From positions 71,170,172 to 71,234,171 of the forward strand of contig CM056744.1 of NCBI GenBank assembly GCA_029851415.1: DNA of 64,000 bases, read 5' to 3'. The first letter of the stretch is position 1, and each line of letters begins with the position of its first letter. Below the pieces are notes generated by a model. The model was given only the letters and a program-made list of their open reading frames with translations. It ran no database searches and was not told the origin of the DNA. The position numbers were made by a program, and so were the translations under genes. Positions 47,858 through 62,800 of this stretch are shown piece after piece. This DNA is from Eretmocerus hayati. Taxonomy: Eukaryota; Arthropoda; Insecta; Hymenoptera; Aphelinidae.

Positions 47858-47861
47858 CCTT
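47858..47861 (+). repeat. Right target-site duplication of the LTR element (CCTT)
   Basis: Second copy of CCTT. The sequence that follows (TATACTCAAAATC) continues the satellite monomer that was interrupted at 22819. Confidence 0.85.
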
Positions 47862-50800
47862 TATACTCAAAATCATTATTGAACTCCTCTAGGTTTCTCA
47901 TATTCCAATCAAATCCAATACTGCTGAGCAGGATTGGAACGGCCTGAAGATGAGTTTTGCTCTCAGTCTGAAACCTGGGAGGCTGCATTCAGTCAACTTC
48001 GTCAATCGATTACAATGATGACCGAATCACTTATTGCGTGATCGACCAATCGAGATGAATACTACAGGATCGGATGGGGATCGCGGTTGCATGGATATTC
48101 TATCCCTTTCAATACTCACAATCAGTATCCAACTCCTCTAGAATCCATATATGTCAATCGAATCAAATATTGCTGAGCAGGGTTGGAACGGCCTGGAGAT
48201 GAGTTTTGCTATCGGTCTAAATCCTGTCAGGCAGCATTGAATTGAAGGTGTGAATCGATTTCAATGATGACCCAATCACTCGTTGCGTGATTGACCAATC
48301 GAGATGAATCCTACAGGATCGGATTGGGTTCGTGGGTGCATGGTCTCTATCCTCCTCAATACTCACGATCATTATTGATTTCCTCTGGGATCCGTATATC
48401 CCAACCGAATTCAATACTGATGAGCAGGATTGGAACGGCCTGAAGATAAGTTTTGCTCTCAGTCTGAATCCTGCCAGGCAGCATTCAGTCAACTCCGTCA
48501 ATCGATTACAATGATGACCGAATCACTCATTGCGTGATCGACTAATCGAGATGAATACTACAGGATCCGATTGGGCTCGTGGGTGCATGGATAATCTATC
48601 CCTGTGAATACTCACAATCAGTATTCATCTCCTCTAGAATCCATATATGTCAATCAAATCCAATATTGCTGAGCAGGGTTAGAACGGCCTGGAGATGAGT
48701 TTTGCTATCGGTCTGAATCCTGCCTAGCAGCATTGAATTGACGGTGTGGATCGATTTCAATGATGACCCAATCACTCGTTGCGTGATTGACTAATCGAGA
48801 TGAATACTACAGGATCGCATTGGGATCGTGGGTGCACGGTCTCTATCCTCCTCAATACTCACAATCAGTATTGAACTCCTCTAGGTTTCATATATTCCAA
48901 TTGGATTCAATACTGCTGAGCAGCATTGGAACGGCCTGGAGATGAGTTTCGCTATCGGTCTGAATCCTGCCAGGCAGCATTGAGGTGACTGCGTCAATCG
49001 ATTTCGATGATGACCTCATCACTCATCGCGTGATTGACCAATCGAGATGAATGCTACAGAATCGGATTGGAATCGCGGGTGCAAGGATATTCTGTCACTC
49101 TGAATACTCACAATCAGTAAGAACTCCTCTAGATTCCATATATGTCAATCAAATCAAATACTTCTGAGCAGGATTGGAACGACCTGAGGGTGAGTTTTGC
49201 TATCGGTCTGAATCCTGCGAGGAGGCATCGAATCGACGGTGTGGATCGAATTCAATGATGACCCAAGCACTCGTTGCGTCATTGACCAATCGAGATGAAT
49301 ACTACAGGATCGGATTGGAATAGTGGGTGCATGGTCTCTATCCTCCTCAATACTCACAAACAGTATTGAACTCCTCTGACTTTCATATATGTCAATCAAA
49401 TCCAATACTGCTGAGCAGGATTGGGACGGCCTCATGATGCGGTTCGCTATCGGTCTGAATCCACCCAGGCATTATTGAATTGACTGCGTCAATCAATGTT
49501 AATGTTGAACCAATCACTCCTTGCGTCATTGACTGATCGAGATGAATACTACAGAATCGAATCGGAATCGTGATTGCATGGTCATTCTATCCTCCTGAAT
49601 ACTCACAATCAGTATTGGATTCCTCTAGGTTTCTTGTTTTCCAATCGACTTCAATACTGCTGAGCAGGATTGGAACGGCCTGAAGATGAGTTTTGGTATC
49701 GTTCTGGATCCTGCCAGCCAGCATTAATTGACGATGTGGATCGATTCCAATGATGAACCAATCACTCGTTACGTCATTGACCAATCGAGATGAATACTAC
49801 AGGATCGGATTGGGATCGTGGGTGCATGGTTTCTATCTTCCTCAATACTCACAATCAGTATTGAACTCCTCTGGGATCCGTATATTCCAATTAAATTTAA
49901 TACTGCTGAGCAGGATTGGAATGGCCTGAAGATGAGTTTCGCTCTCAGTCTGAATCCTGCAAGGCTGCATTCAGTCAACTTCGTCAATCGATTACAATGA
50001 TGACCGAATCACTCATTGCGTGATCGACCAATCGAGATGAATACTACAGGATCGGATAGGGATCGTGGTTGCATGGATATTCTGGCCCTTTCAATACTCA
50101 CAATCAGTATCCAACTCCTCTAGAATCCATATATGTCAATCAAATCAAATATTGCTGAGCAGGGTTTGAACGGCCTGAAGATGAGTTCTGCTATCGGTCT
50201 AAATCCTGTCAGGCAGCATTGAATTGAAGGTGTGGATCGATTTCATTGATGACCCAATCACTCGTTGCGTGATTGACCAATCGAGTTGAATACTACAGGA
50301 TCGGATTGGGTTCGTGGGTGCATGATCTCTATCCTACTCAATACTCACAATCATTATTGATTTCCTCTGGGATCCGTATATCCCAACCGAATTCAATACT
50401 GCTGAGCAGGATTGGAACGGCCTGAAGATAAGTTTTGCTCTCAGTCTGAATCCTGCCAGGCAGCATTCAGTCAACTCCGTCAATCGATTACAATGATGAC
50501 CGAATCACTCATTGCGTGATCGACTAATCGAGATGAATACTACAGGATCCGATTGGGCTCGGGGGGCATGGATATTCTATCCCTGTGAATACTCACAATC
50601 AGTATTCATCTCCTCTAGAATCCATATATGTCAATCAAATCCAATATTGCTGAGCAGGGTTAGAACGGCCTGAAGATGAGTTTTGCTATCGGTCTGAATC
50701 CTGCCTAGCAGCATTGAATTGACGGTGTGGATCAATTTCAATGATGACCCAATGACTCGTTGCGTGATTGACCAATCGAGATGAATACTACAGGATCGGA

Positions 50801-53800
50801 TTGGGATCGTGGGTGCATGGTCTCTATCCTCCTCAATACTCATAATCAGTATTGAACTCCTCTAGGTTTCATATATTCCAATTGGATTCAATACTGCTGA
50901 GCAGGATTGGAACCGCCTGGAGCTGAGTTTCGCTATCGGTCTGAATCCTGCCAGGCAGCATTGAGGTGACTGCGTCAATCGATTTCGATGATGACCACAT
51001 CACTCATCGCGTGATTGACCAATCGAGTTGAATACTACAGAATCGGATTGGAAACGCGGGTGCAAGGATATTCACTCACTCTCAATACTCGCAATCAGTA
51101 AGAACTCCTCTAGATTCCATATATGTCAATCAAATCAAATACTCCCGAGCAGGATTGGAACGGCCTGAGGGTGAGTTTTGCTATCGGTCTGAATCCTGCG
51201 AGGAGGCATTGAATTGACGGTGTGAATCGAATTCAATGATAACCCAAGCACTCGTTGCGTCATTGACCAATCGAGATGAATACTACAGGGTCGGATTGGA
51301 ATAGTGGGTGCATGGTTTCTATCTTCCTCAATACTCACAATCAGTATCGAACTCCTCTAGGTTTCATATATGTCAATCAAATCCAATACTGCTGAGTAGG
51401 ATTGGAACGGCCTGAAGATGCGTTTTGCTATCGGTCTGAATCCTGCCAGGCAGCATTGAATTGACTGCGTCAATCGATATCAATGTTGAACCAATCACTC
51501 CTTGCACGATTGACCAATCGAGATGAATAATTCAGAATCGAATTGGAATCGTGTGAGCGTGGTCATCCTATCCTCCTCAATACTCAAAATCATTATTGAA
51601 CTCCTCTAGGGTCCTCATATTTCAATCAAATCCAGTACTGCTGAGCAGGATTGGAACGGCCTGAAGATGAGTTCTGCTCTCAGTCTGAATCCTGTGAGGC
51701 TGCATTCAGTCAACTTCATCAATCGATTACAATGATGACCGAATCACTCATTGCGTGATCGACCGATCGAGAAGAATACTACAGGATCGGATAGGGATCG
51801 TGGTTGCATGGATATTCTATCCCTTTCAATACTCACAATCAGTATCCAACTCCTCTAGAATCCATATATGTCAATCGAATCAAATATTGCTGAGCAGGGT
51901 TGGGACGGCCTGAAGATGAGTTTTGCTATCGGTCTGAATCCTGCCTAGCAGCATTGAATTGACGGTGTGGATCAATTTCAATGATGACCCAATGACTCGT
52001 TGCGTGATTGACCAATCGAGATGAATACTACAGGATCGGATTGGGATCGTGGGTGCATGGTCTCTATCCTCCTCAATACTCACAATCAGTATTGAACTCC
52101 TCTAGGTTTCATATATTCCAATCGGATTCAATACTGCTGAGCAGGATTGGAACGGCCTGGAGATGAGTTTCGCTATCGGTCTGAATCCTGCCAGGCAGCA
52201 TTGAGGTGACTGCGTCAATCGATTTCGATGATGACCTCATCACTCATCGCGTGATTGACCAATCGAGATGAATGCTACGGAATCGGATTGGAAACGCGGG
52301 TGCAAGGATATTCACTCACTCTCAATACTCGCGATCACTAAGAACTCCTCTAGATTCCATATATGTCAATCAAATCAAATACTTCCGAGCAGGATTGGAA
52401 CGGCCTGAGGGTGAGTTTTGCTATCGGTCTGAATCCTGCCAGGAGGCATTGAATTGACGGTGTGAATTGAATTCAATGATAACCAAAGCACTCGTTGCGT
52501 CATTGACCAATCGAGATGAATACTACAGGATCGAATTGGAATCGTGATTGCATGGTCTCTATCCTCCTCAATACTCACAATCAGTATTGAACTCTTCTAG
52601 GTTTCATATATGTCAATCAAATCGAATACTGCTGAGCAGGATTGGAACGGCCTGGAGATGAGTTTTGCTATCGGTCTGAATCCTGCCAGGCTGCATTGAA
52701 TTGACTGTGTCAATCGATGTCAATGTTGAAACAATCACTCCTTGCGTCATTGGATAATCGAGATGAATACTACAGAATGGAAATGGAATCGTTGGTGCAT
52801 GGTCTCTATCCTCCTCGATACTCACTATCAGTATTGAACTCCTCTAGGTTTCTGATATCCCAATCGAATCAGATACTGCTAAGCAGGATTGGAACGGCCT
52901 GAAGATGAGTTTTGCTCTCAGTTTAATCCTGCCAGGCAGCATTCAGCCAATTTCGTCAATCAATCCCAATGTCGACGCAATGACTCATTGCGTGATCGAT
53001 CAATCGAGATGAATACTACAGGATCGGATTGGGATCGTGGGTTCATGGTCCCTATCCTCCTCAATACTCACAATCAGTGTTGAACCCCTCTAGGTTTCAT
53101 ATATGTCAATCAAATCCAATACTGCTGAGCAGGATTGGAACGGCCTGAAGATGAGTTTTGCTATCGGTCTGAATCCTGCCATGCAGCATTCAGACGTTTC
53201 CGTCCCTCGATTTCAATGATGACCCAATCACTCATTGCGTGATTGACCAATCGAGATGGATACCACAGGATCGGATTGGAATCGTGGTTGCATGGATATT
53301 CTATCCCCCTCAATACTCACAATCAGTAACAACTTTTCTAGATACCATATATGTCAATCAAATCCAATACTGCTGAGCAGGATTGGAACGGCCTGAGGAT
53401 GCGTTTTGCTATCGGTCTGAATCCTGCCAGGCAGCATTGAATTGACTGCGTCAATCGATGTCAATGTTGAGAGAATCGATCCTTGCGTCATTGACTGAAC
53501 GAGATGAATACTACAGAATCGAATTGGAATCGTGAGAGCATGGATATTCCATCCCTCTCAATACTCACATTCAGTATTTCAACTCCTCTAGAATCCATAT
53601 ATGTCAATCAAATTCAATACTGCTGAGCAGGATTGGAACGGCCTGAAGATGAGTTTTGCTATCGTTCTGAATCCCGCCAGGCAGCATTGAATTGACTGCG
53701 TCAATTGATTTCGATGATGACCTAAACACTCGTCGCGTGATTGACCAATCGAGATGAATACTACAGGACCGGAATGGAATCGTTGGTGCATGGTCTCTAT

Positions 53801-56800
53801 CCTCCTCAATACTCACAATCAGTATTGATCTCCTCTAGGTTTCATATATGTCAATCGGATTCAATACTGCTGAGCAGGTTCAGAACCACCCGAAGATGAG
53901 CTTTGCTTTCGGTCTGAATCCTGGCAGGCAGCATTGGGTTGACTGTGGCAATCGATTTCGATGGGGACCTGATCACTCATCGCGTGATTGACCGATCGAG
54001 ATGAAGACTACAGGATCGGAATAGAATCGTTGGTACATGGTCTCTATCCTCCTCGATACTCACAATCAGTATTGAACTCCTCTAGGTTTCATATATGTCA
54101 ATCAAATTCAAAATTGTTGAGCAGGATTGGAACGACCTGAGGACGAGATTCGCTAACGGTCTGAATCCTGCCAGACAGCATTGAGTTGACTGCGTCAATC
54201 GATTTCGATGATGACCCAATCTCTCATTACGTGATAGACTGATCGAGGAAAATACTACAGAATCGGGATGGAATCGCGGGTGCATGTATATTCTATCCCT
54301 CTCAATACTCACAATCAGTATTCAACTCCTCTAGATTCCATATATGTCAATCAAATCCAATACTGCTGAGCAGGATTGGAACGGCCTGAAGATGAGTTTT
54401 GCTATCGGTCTGGATCCTGCCAGGAGGCATTGGAATGACAGTGTGAATCGATTTCAATGATGACCCAAGCACTCATCGCGTGATTGACCAATCGAGATGA
54501 ATACTACAGGATCGGATTGGCATCGTGGGTGCATGGTCCCTATCCTCCTCAATACTCACAATCAGTATTGAACTCCTCTACATTTCATATATGTCAATCG
54601 AGCCAATACTGCTGAGCAGGATTGGAACGGCCTAAAGATGAGTTTCGCTATCGGTCTAGATCCTGACAGGAGGCATTGGAATGACAGTGTGAATCGATTC
54701 CAATGATGACCCAAGCACTCGTAGCGTTATTGACCAATCGAGATGAATACTACAGGATCGGATTGGCATCGTGGGTGCATGGTCCCTATCCTCCTCAATA
54801 CTCACAATCAGTATTGAACTCCTCTACGTTTCATATATGTCAATCAAATCCAATACTGCTGAGCAGGATCGGAACGGCCCGAAGATGAGTTTTGCTATCG
54901 GTCTGAATCCTGCCAGGCAGCATTGAGTTGACTGCGTCGATCGATTTTAATGGCGACCTAATCACTCATCGCGTGATTGACCAATCGAGATGAATACTAC
55001 AGGATCGGATTGGCATCGTGGGTGCATGGTCCCTATCCTCCTCAATACTCACAATCAGTATTGAACTCCTCTACGTTTCATATATGTCAATCGACCCAAT
55101 ACTGCTGAGCAGGCTTGGAACGGCCTGAAGATGAGTTTTGCTATCGGTCTAGATCCTGACAGGAGGCATTGGAATGACAGTGTGAATCGATTTCAATGAT
55201 GACCCAAGCACTCTTTGCGTTATTGACCAATCGAGATGAATACTACAGGATCGGATTGGCATCGTGGGTGCATGGTCCCTATCCTCCTCCATACTAACGA
55301 TCAGTATTGAACTCCTCTAGGTTACATATATGTCAATCGAATGCAATACTGCTGAGCAGGATTGGAACGACTGGAAGATGAGCTTCGCTATCAGTTTGGA
55401 TCCTGCCAGGCAGCATTGAGTCGACTGCGTCAATCAGCTTCATTGATCATCCAATCACTCATTGCGTGATTGACCGATGGAGATGACGACTACAAATTCA
55501 AATTGAAATCGCGGGTGCATGGTTATTCTCTCCCTCTCAAGACTCACAATCAGTATTCAACTCTCCAAGATTCCATATATGTCAATCAAATCCAATACTG
55601 CTGAGCAGGATTGGAACGGTCTGAAGATGAGTTTTGCTATCGGTCTCTATCCTGCCAGGCAGCATTGAACTGACGGTGTGGATCGATTTCAATGATGACC
55701 CAATCTCTCATTACGTGATACACTAATCGGGATGAATACAACAGGATCGGGTTGGAATGAAGGGAACATGGTTTCTATCCTTCTCGATACTCACAATCAG
55801 TATCGAATTCTTGTCGGTTCCATATATTCTAATCAGATTCGATACTGCTGAGCAGGATTGGATCGGCCTGGAGATAAGTTTTGCTCTCGGTCTGAATCCG
55901 GTCAGGCAGTATTGAGCCGACTCCGTCAATCGATTTCTATGATGACCCAATCGTTCATTCCGTGATTTACCAATCGAGATGAATACTACAGGATCGGTGG
56001 GAATTGTGTGTGCATCGTCATTCTATCCCCCTCAATTCTCACGATCAGTATCGAACTCCCTCTAGGTTTCGTATAATCCAATCGAATTCAATACTACTGC
56101 GCAGGATTGGAACGGCCTGAAGATGAGTTTTGCTATCGATCCGAATCCTGCCAGGCAGCATTGAGTTGACTGCGTCAATCGATTTCGATGATGACCCAAT
56201 CTCTCATCACGTGATAGACCGATGGAGATAAATACTACAGAATCGGATTGGAATCGCGGGTGCATAGATATTTTCTCCCTCTCAATACACACAATCAGTA
56301 TTCAACTCCTCTAGATTCCATATATGTCAATCAAATCAAATACTGCTTAGCAGGATTGGAACGGCCTGAAGATGCGTTTTGCTTCCGGTCTGAATCCTGC
56401 CAGGCAGCATTGAGTTGACTGCATCAATCGATTCCGATGGTGACCTAATCACTCATCGCGTCATTGACTAACCGAGAAGAATCCTACAGAATCAAAAATG
56501 GGATCGTGTGTGCATGGTCATTCCATCCTCCTGAATACTCACAATCAGTATTGAACTCCTCTAGGTTCCTTATATTCCAATCGAATCCGATATTGCTCAG
56601 CATGATTGGAACGGCCTGGAGATGAGTTTTGCTATCGGTCTGAATCCTCCCAGGCAGCATGCAGCCGACTCCGTCAATCGATTCCAATGATGACCCAATC
56701 ACTCATTGCGTGATTGAGCAATCGAGATGAGAACTACAGAATCGGGTTGGAATCTTGGGTGCTTGGTGATTCTATCCTCCTCCATACTCACGATCAGTAT

Positions 56801-59800
56801 TGAACTCCTCTAGGTTTCGTATATTCCAAACGGTATCGACACTCCTGAGCAGGATAGGAACGACTTGGAAATGGGCTTTTCTATCGGTCAGAATCCTGCC
56901 AGGCCGCATTGAGTTGACTGCGTCAATCGATTCCGATGGTGACCCGATCACTCATTGCGTGATTGAGCAATCAAGATGAATACTACAGAATCGGGTTGGA
57001 ACCGTGGGTGCACGGTCTCTATCCTTCTCAAGAGTCACAATCAGTATTGAACTCCTCTAGGATTTATATATGTCAATCAAATCAAATATTGCTGAGCAGG
57101 ATTGGAACGGCCTGGAGTTGCGTTTTGCTATCGGTCTGATCCCTGCCAGGCAGCATTGAGTTGACTGCGTCAATCGATTTCGATGATGACCCAACCTCTT
57201 ATTACGTGATAGTACGATCGAGATGAATACTACAGGATCGGATTGGGATCGTGGGTGCAAGGATATTCTATCCCTTTCAATACTCTCAATCAGTATTCAA
57301 CTCCTCTAGGATCCATATATGTCAATCAAATCCAATATTGCTGAGCAGGGTTGGAACGGCCTGAAGATGGGTTTTGCTATCGGTCTAAATCCTGCCAAGC
57401 ATTATTGAATTAACTGCGTCAATCGATGTCAATGTTGATTCAATCACTCCTTGCGTCGTCGACTAGATGAGATGAATACTACAGAATCGGATCGGAATCG
57501 TGAGTGCATGGTCATTCTATCCTCCTGGATACTCACCATCATTATTGAACTCCTCTAGGTTTCTTGTTCTCCAATCGAATTCAATACTGCTGAGCAGGAT
57601 TGGGACGGTCTGACGATGAGGTTTGCTATTGGTCAGGTTCTTGCCAGGCAGCATTGAATTGACGGTGTGGATCGATTTCATGATGACCCAAGCACTCGTT
57701 GTGTCATTCACCAATCGAGATGAATACGACAGGATTGGATTGGAATCGTGGGTGCATGGTCTCTATCTTCCTCAATACTCACTATCAATTCTGAACTCCT
57801 CTAGGTTTCGTATGATCCAATCGAATTCGATACGGCTGAGCAGGATTGTAATGGCCTGAAGACGAGTTCCGCTAACGGTCTGAATCCTGCCAGGCAGCAT
57901 TGAGTTGACTGCGTCAATCGATTTCGATGATGACCCAATCTCTCATTACGTGATTGAGCATTCAAGATGAATACCACAGAATCGGGTTGGAATCGTGGGT
58001 GCACGGTCATTCTATCCTCCTCCATACTCACAATCAGTATTGAACTCCTCTAGGTCACATATATGTCAATCAAATTCAATACTGCTGAGCAGGATTGGAA
58101 CGACTGGAAGATGAGCTTCGCTATCAGTTTGAATCCTGCCAGGCAGCATTGAGTTGACGGCGTCAATCGATTTCGATGGTGACCCAAACACTCATTGCGT
58201 GATTGAGCATTCAAGATGAATACCACAGAATCGGGTTGGAATCATGGGTGCACGGTCATTCTATCCTCTTCCATACTCACAATCAGTATTGAACTCCTCT
58301 AGGTCACATATATGTCAATCGAATTCAATACTGCTCAGCAGGATTGGAACGACTGGAAGATGAGCTTCGCTATCAGTTTGAATCCTGCCAGGCAGCATTG
58401 ATTCGACTGCGTCGATCAGCTTCATTGATGATGCAATCCCTCATTGCGTGATTGATCGATGGAGATGAATACTACAGATTCGAATTGGAATCGCGGTTGC
58501 ATGGTTATTCTCTCCTTCTCAAGACTCACAATCAGTATTCAACTTTTCTAGATTCCATATATGTCAATCAAATCCAATACTGCTGAGCAGGATTGAAACG
58601 GTCCGAAGATGAGTTTTGCTATCCGTCTTTATCCTGCCAGGCAGCATCGAATTGACGGTGTCGATCGATTTCTATGATGACCCAATCGTTCATTGCGTGA
58701 TCGACCAATCGAGATGAATGCTACAGGATCGGATTGAAACCGTGTGTGCATGGTCATTCTATCCCCCTCAATTCTCACGATCAGTATCGAACTCCCTCTA
58801 GGTTTCGTATAATCCAATCGAATTCAATACTGCTGAGCAGGATTGGAACGGCCTGAAGATGCGTTTCGCTTTCGGTCTGAATCCTGCCAGGCAGCATTGA
58901 GTTGACTGCGTCAATCGATTCCAATGGTGACCTAATCACTCATCGCGTCATTGATCAACCGAGATGAATCCTACAGAATCAAATTAGAATCGTGTGTGCA
59001 TGGTCATTCCATCCTCCTGAATACTCACAAACAGTATTGAACTCCGCTAGGTTTCTTATATTCCAATCGGATCCAATACCGCTGAGCATGATTGAAACGG
59101 CCTGAAGATGAGTTCTGTTATCGGTCTGAATCCTCTTAGGCAGCATGCAGCCGACTCCGTCAATCGATTCCAATGATGACCCAATCACTCTTTGCGTGAT
59201 TGAGCAATCGAGATGAATACTACAGAATCGGGTTGGAATCGTGGGTTCATGGTGATTCTGACCTCCTCCATACTCACGATCAGTATTGAACTCCTCTAGG
59301 TTTCGTATATTCCAATCGGATTCGATACACCTGAGCAGGATTGGAACGACCTGGAAATGAGCTTTCCTATCGGTCTGGATCCTGCCAGGCAGTTTTGAGC
59401 CGACTCCGTCAATTGATTCCTATGATGACCCAATCGTTCATTGCGTGATTGACCAATCGAGATGAATGCTACAGGATCGGATTGGAATCGTGTGTGCATG
59501 GTCATTCTATCCCCTTTCAATTCTCACGATCAGTATCGAACTCTCTCTAGGTTTCGTATAATCCAATCGAAATCAATACTGCTGCGCAGGATTCGAACGG
59601 CCTCAAGATGAGTTCTGCTATCGGTTTGCATCCTGCCAGGCAGCATTGAGTTGACTGCGTCAATCGATTTCAATGGCGACCTAACACTCATCGCGTGATT
59701 GACCAATGGAGATGATACAACAGATTCGGAATAGAATCGTGGGTGCATGGTCATTCTATCTTCCTCCATACTCACGATCAGTATTGATCTCCTCTAGGTT

Positions 59801-62800
59801 TCGTATATTCCAATCGGATTCGATACTCCTGAGCAGGATTCGAACGACCTGAAGATGAGCTTTTCTATCGGTCTGAATCCTGGCAGGCGGCATTGAGTTG
59901 ACGTTGTCAATCGATTCCGATGGTGACCCGAACACTCATCGCGTGATTGAGCAATCGAGATGAATACTACAGGATCGGGTTGGAATCGTGGGTGCACGGT
60001 CATTCTATCCTCCTCCATACTCACAATCGGTATTGAACTCCTCTAGGTCACATATATGTCAATCGAATTCAATACTGCTGAGCAGAATTGGAACGGCCTG
60101 AAGTAGAGCTTCGCTATCGGTCTGGATCCTGCCAGGCATCATTGAGTCGACTGCGTCAATCAGCCCCATTGATGATCCAATCACTCATTGCGTGATTGAC
60201 CGATGGAGATGAATACTGCAGAATCGACGGAATCGCGGGTGCATGGTTATTCTATCCCCCCCAATACTCACAGTCAGTATTCAACTCCTCTACTTCCATA
60301 TATGTCAATGAAATCCAATACTGCTGAGCAGGATTGGAACGGCCCGAAGATGAGTTTCGCTATCGGTCTGAATCCCGCCAGGAGGCATTGAATCAACGGT
60401 GTGAATCGATTTCAATGATGACCCAAGCACTCGTTGCGGCATTGACACATCGAGATGAATACTACAGAATCGAATTGAAATCGTGGGTGCATGGTCATTC
60501 TATCCTCCCCAATACTCACAATCAGTATTGAATTTTCTAGGTTTCTTATATTCCAATCGAATTCAATACTGCTGAGCAGGATTGGAACGGCCTGGAGATG
60601 AGTTTTGCTATCGGTCTGAATCCTGCCAGGCAGCATTCAGCTGACTCCGTCAATCGATTGCAATGATGACCCAATCACTCATTGCGTGATTGACCAATCG
60701 AGATGAAAACTACAGAATCGGATTGGAATCGTGAGTGCATGGTCATTTCAACCTCCTCCATGTTCATAGTCAGTATTGAACTCATCTAGGTTTCGTATAT
60801 TTCAATCGGATTCAATACTGCTGAGCGGGATTGGAACGACCTGAAGATGAGCTTCGCTATGGTTCCGAATCCTGCCAGGCATCATTGAGTGGACTGCGTC
60901 AATCGATTTCAATGATGACCCAATCACTCATTGTGTGATTGACCGATCGAGATGAATACTACAGAATCGGATTGGAATCGCGGTTGCATGGTTATTCTAT
61001 CCCTCTCGATACTCACAATCAGTATTCAACTCCTCGAGAGTTCATATATGTCAATCAAATCCAATACTGCTGAGCACGAGTGGACCGGACTGACGATGAG
61101 TTTTGCTAGCATTCTGAATCCTGCCAGGCAGCATTCAATTGACGGTGTGGATCGATTTAGATGATGACCCAAGCACTCGTTGCGTCATTGACCAATCGAG
61201 ATGAATACTACAGGATCGGATTGGAATCGTGGGTGCATGGTCTTGATCCTCCTCAATACTCACAAACAGTATTGAACTCCTCTAGGTATCATATATGTCA
61301 ATCGAATTCAATACTGCTGAGCAGGATTGGAACGGCCTGGAGATGAGTTTTGCTATCGGTCTTAATCCTGCCAGGCTGCATTGAATTGACTGTGTCAATC
61401 GATGTCAATGTTGAAACAATCACTCCTTGCGTCATTGGATAATCGAGATGAATACTACAGAATGGAAATGGAATCGTTGGTGCATGGTCTCTATCCTCCT
61501 CGATACTCACTATCAGTATTGAACTCCTCTAGGTTCCTTATATTCCAATCGAATCCGATACTGCTCAGCATGATTGGAACGGCCTGGTGATGAGTTTTGC
61601 TATCGGTCTGAATCCTCCCAGGCAGCATGCAGCCGACTCCGTCAATCGATTCCAATGATGACCCAATCACTCATTGCGTGATTGAGCAATCGAGATGAGA
61701 ACTACAGAATCGGGTTGGAATCTTGGGTGCTTGGTGATTCTATCCTCCTCCATACTCACGATCAGTATTGAACTCCTCTAGGTTTCGTATATTCCAAACG
61801 GTATCGACACTCCTGAGCAGGATAGGAACGACTTGGAAATGAGCTTTTCTATCGGTCAGAATCCTGCCAGGCCGCATTGAGTTGACTGCGTCAATCGATC
61901 CCGATGGTGACCCGATCACTCATTGCGTGATTGAGCAATCAAGATGAATACTACAGAATCGGGTTGGAACCGTAGGTGCACGGTCTCTATCCTTCTCAAT
62001 AGTCACAATCAGTATTGAACTCCTCTAGCATTCATATATGTCAATCAAATCAAATATTGCTGAGCAGGATTGGAACGGCCTGGAGTTGCGTTTTGCTATC
62101 GGTCTGATCCCTGCCAGGCAGCATTGAGTTGACTGCGTCAATCGATTTCGATGATGACCCAACCTCTCATTACGTGATAGTACGATCGAGATGAATACTA
62201 CAGGATCGGATTGGGATCGTGGGTGCAAGGATATTCTATCCCTTTCAATACTCTCAATCAGTATCCAACTCCTCTAGAATCCATATATGTCAATCAAATC
62301 CAATATTGCTGAGCAGGGTTGGAACGGCCTGAAGATGGGTTTTGCTATCGGTTTGCATCCCGCCAGGCAGCATTGAGTTGACTGCGTCAATCGATTTCAA
62401 TGGCGACCTAACACTCATCGCGTGATTGACCAATGGAGATGATACAACAGATTCGGAATAGAATCGTGGGTGCATGGTCATTCTATCTTCCTCCATACTC
62501 ACGATCAGTATTGATCTCCTCTAGGTTTCGTATATTCCAATCGGATTCGATACTCCTGAGCAGGATTCGAACGACCTGAAGATGAGCTTTTCTATCGGTC
62601 TGAATCCTGGCAGGCGGCATTGAGTTGACGTTGTCAATCGATTCCAATGGTGACCCGAACACTCATCGCGTGATTGAGCAATCGAGATGAATACTACAGA
62701 ATCGGGTTGGAATCGTGTGTGCATGGTCATCCCATCCTCCTGAATACTCACAATCAGTATTGAACTCCTCTAGGTTTCTCGTATTCCAATCGAATCCAAT

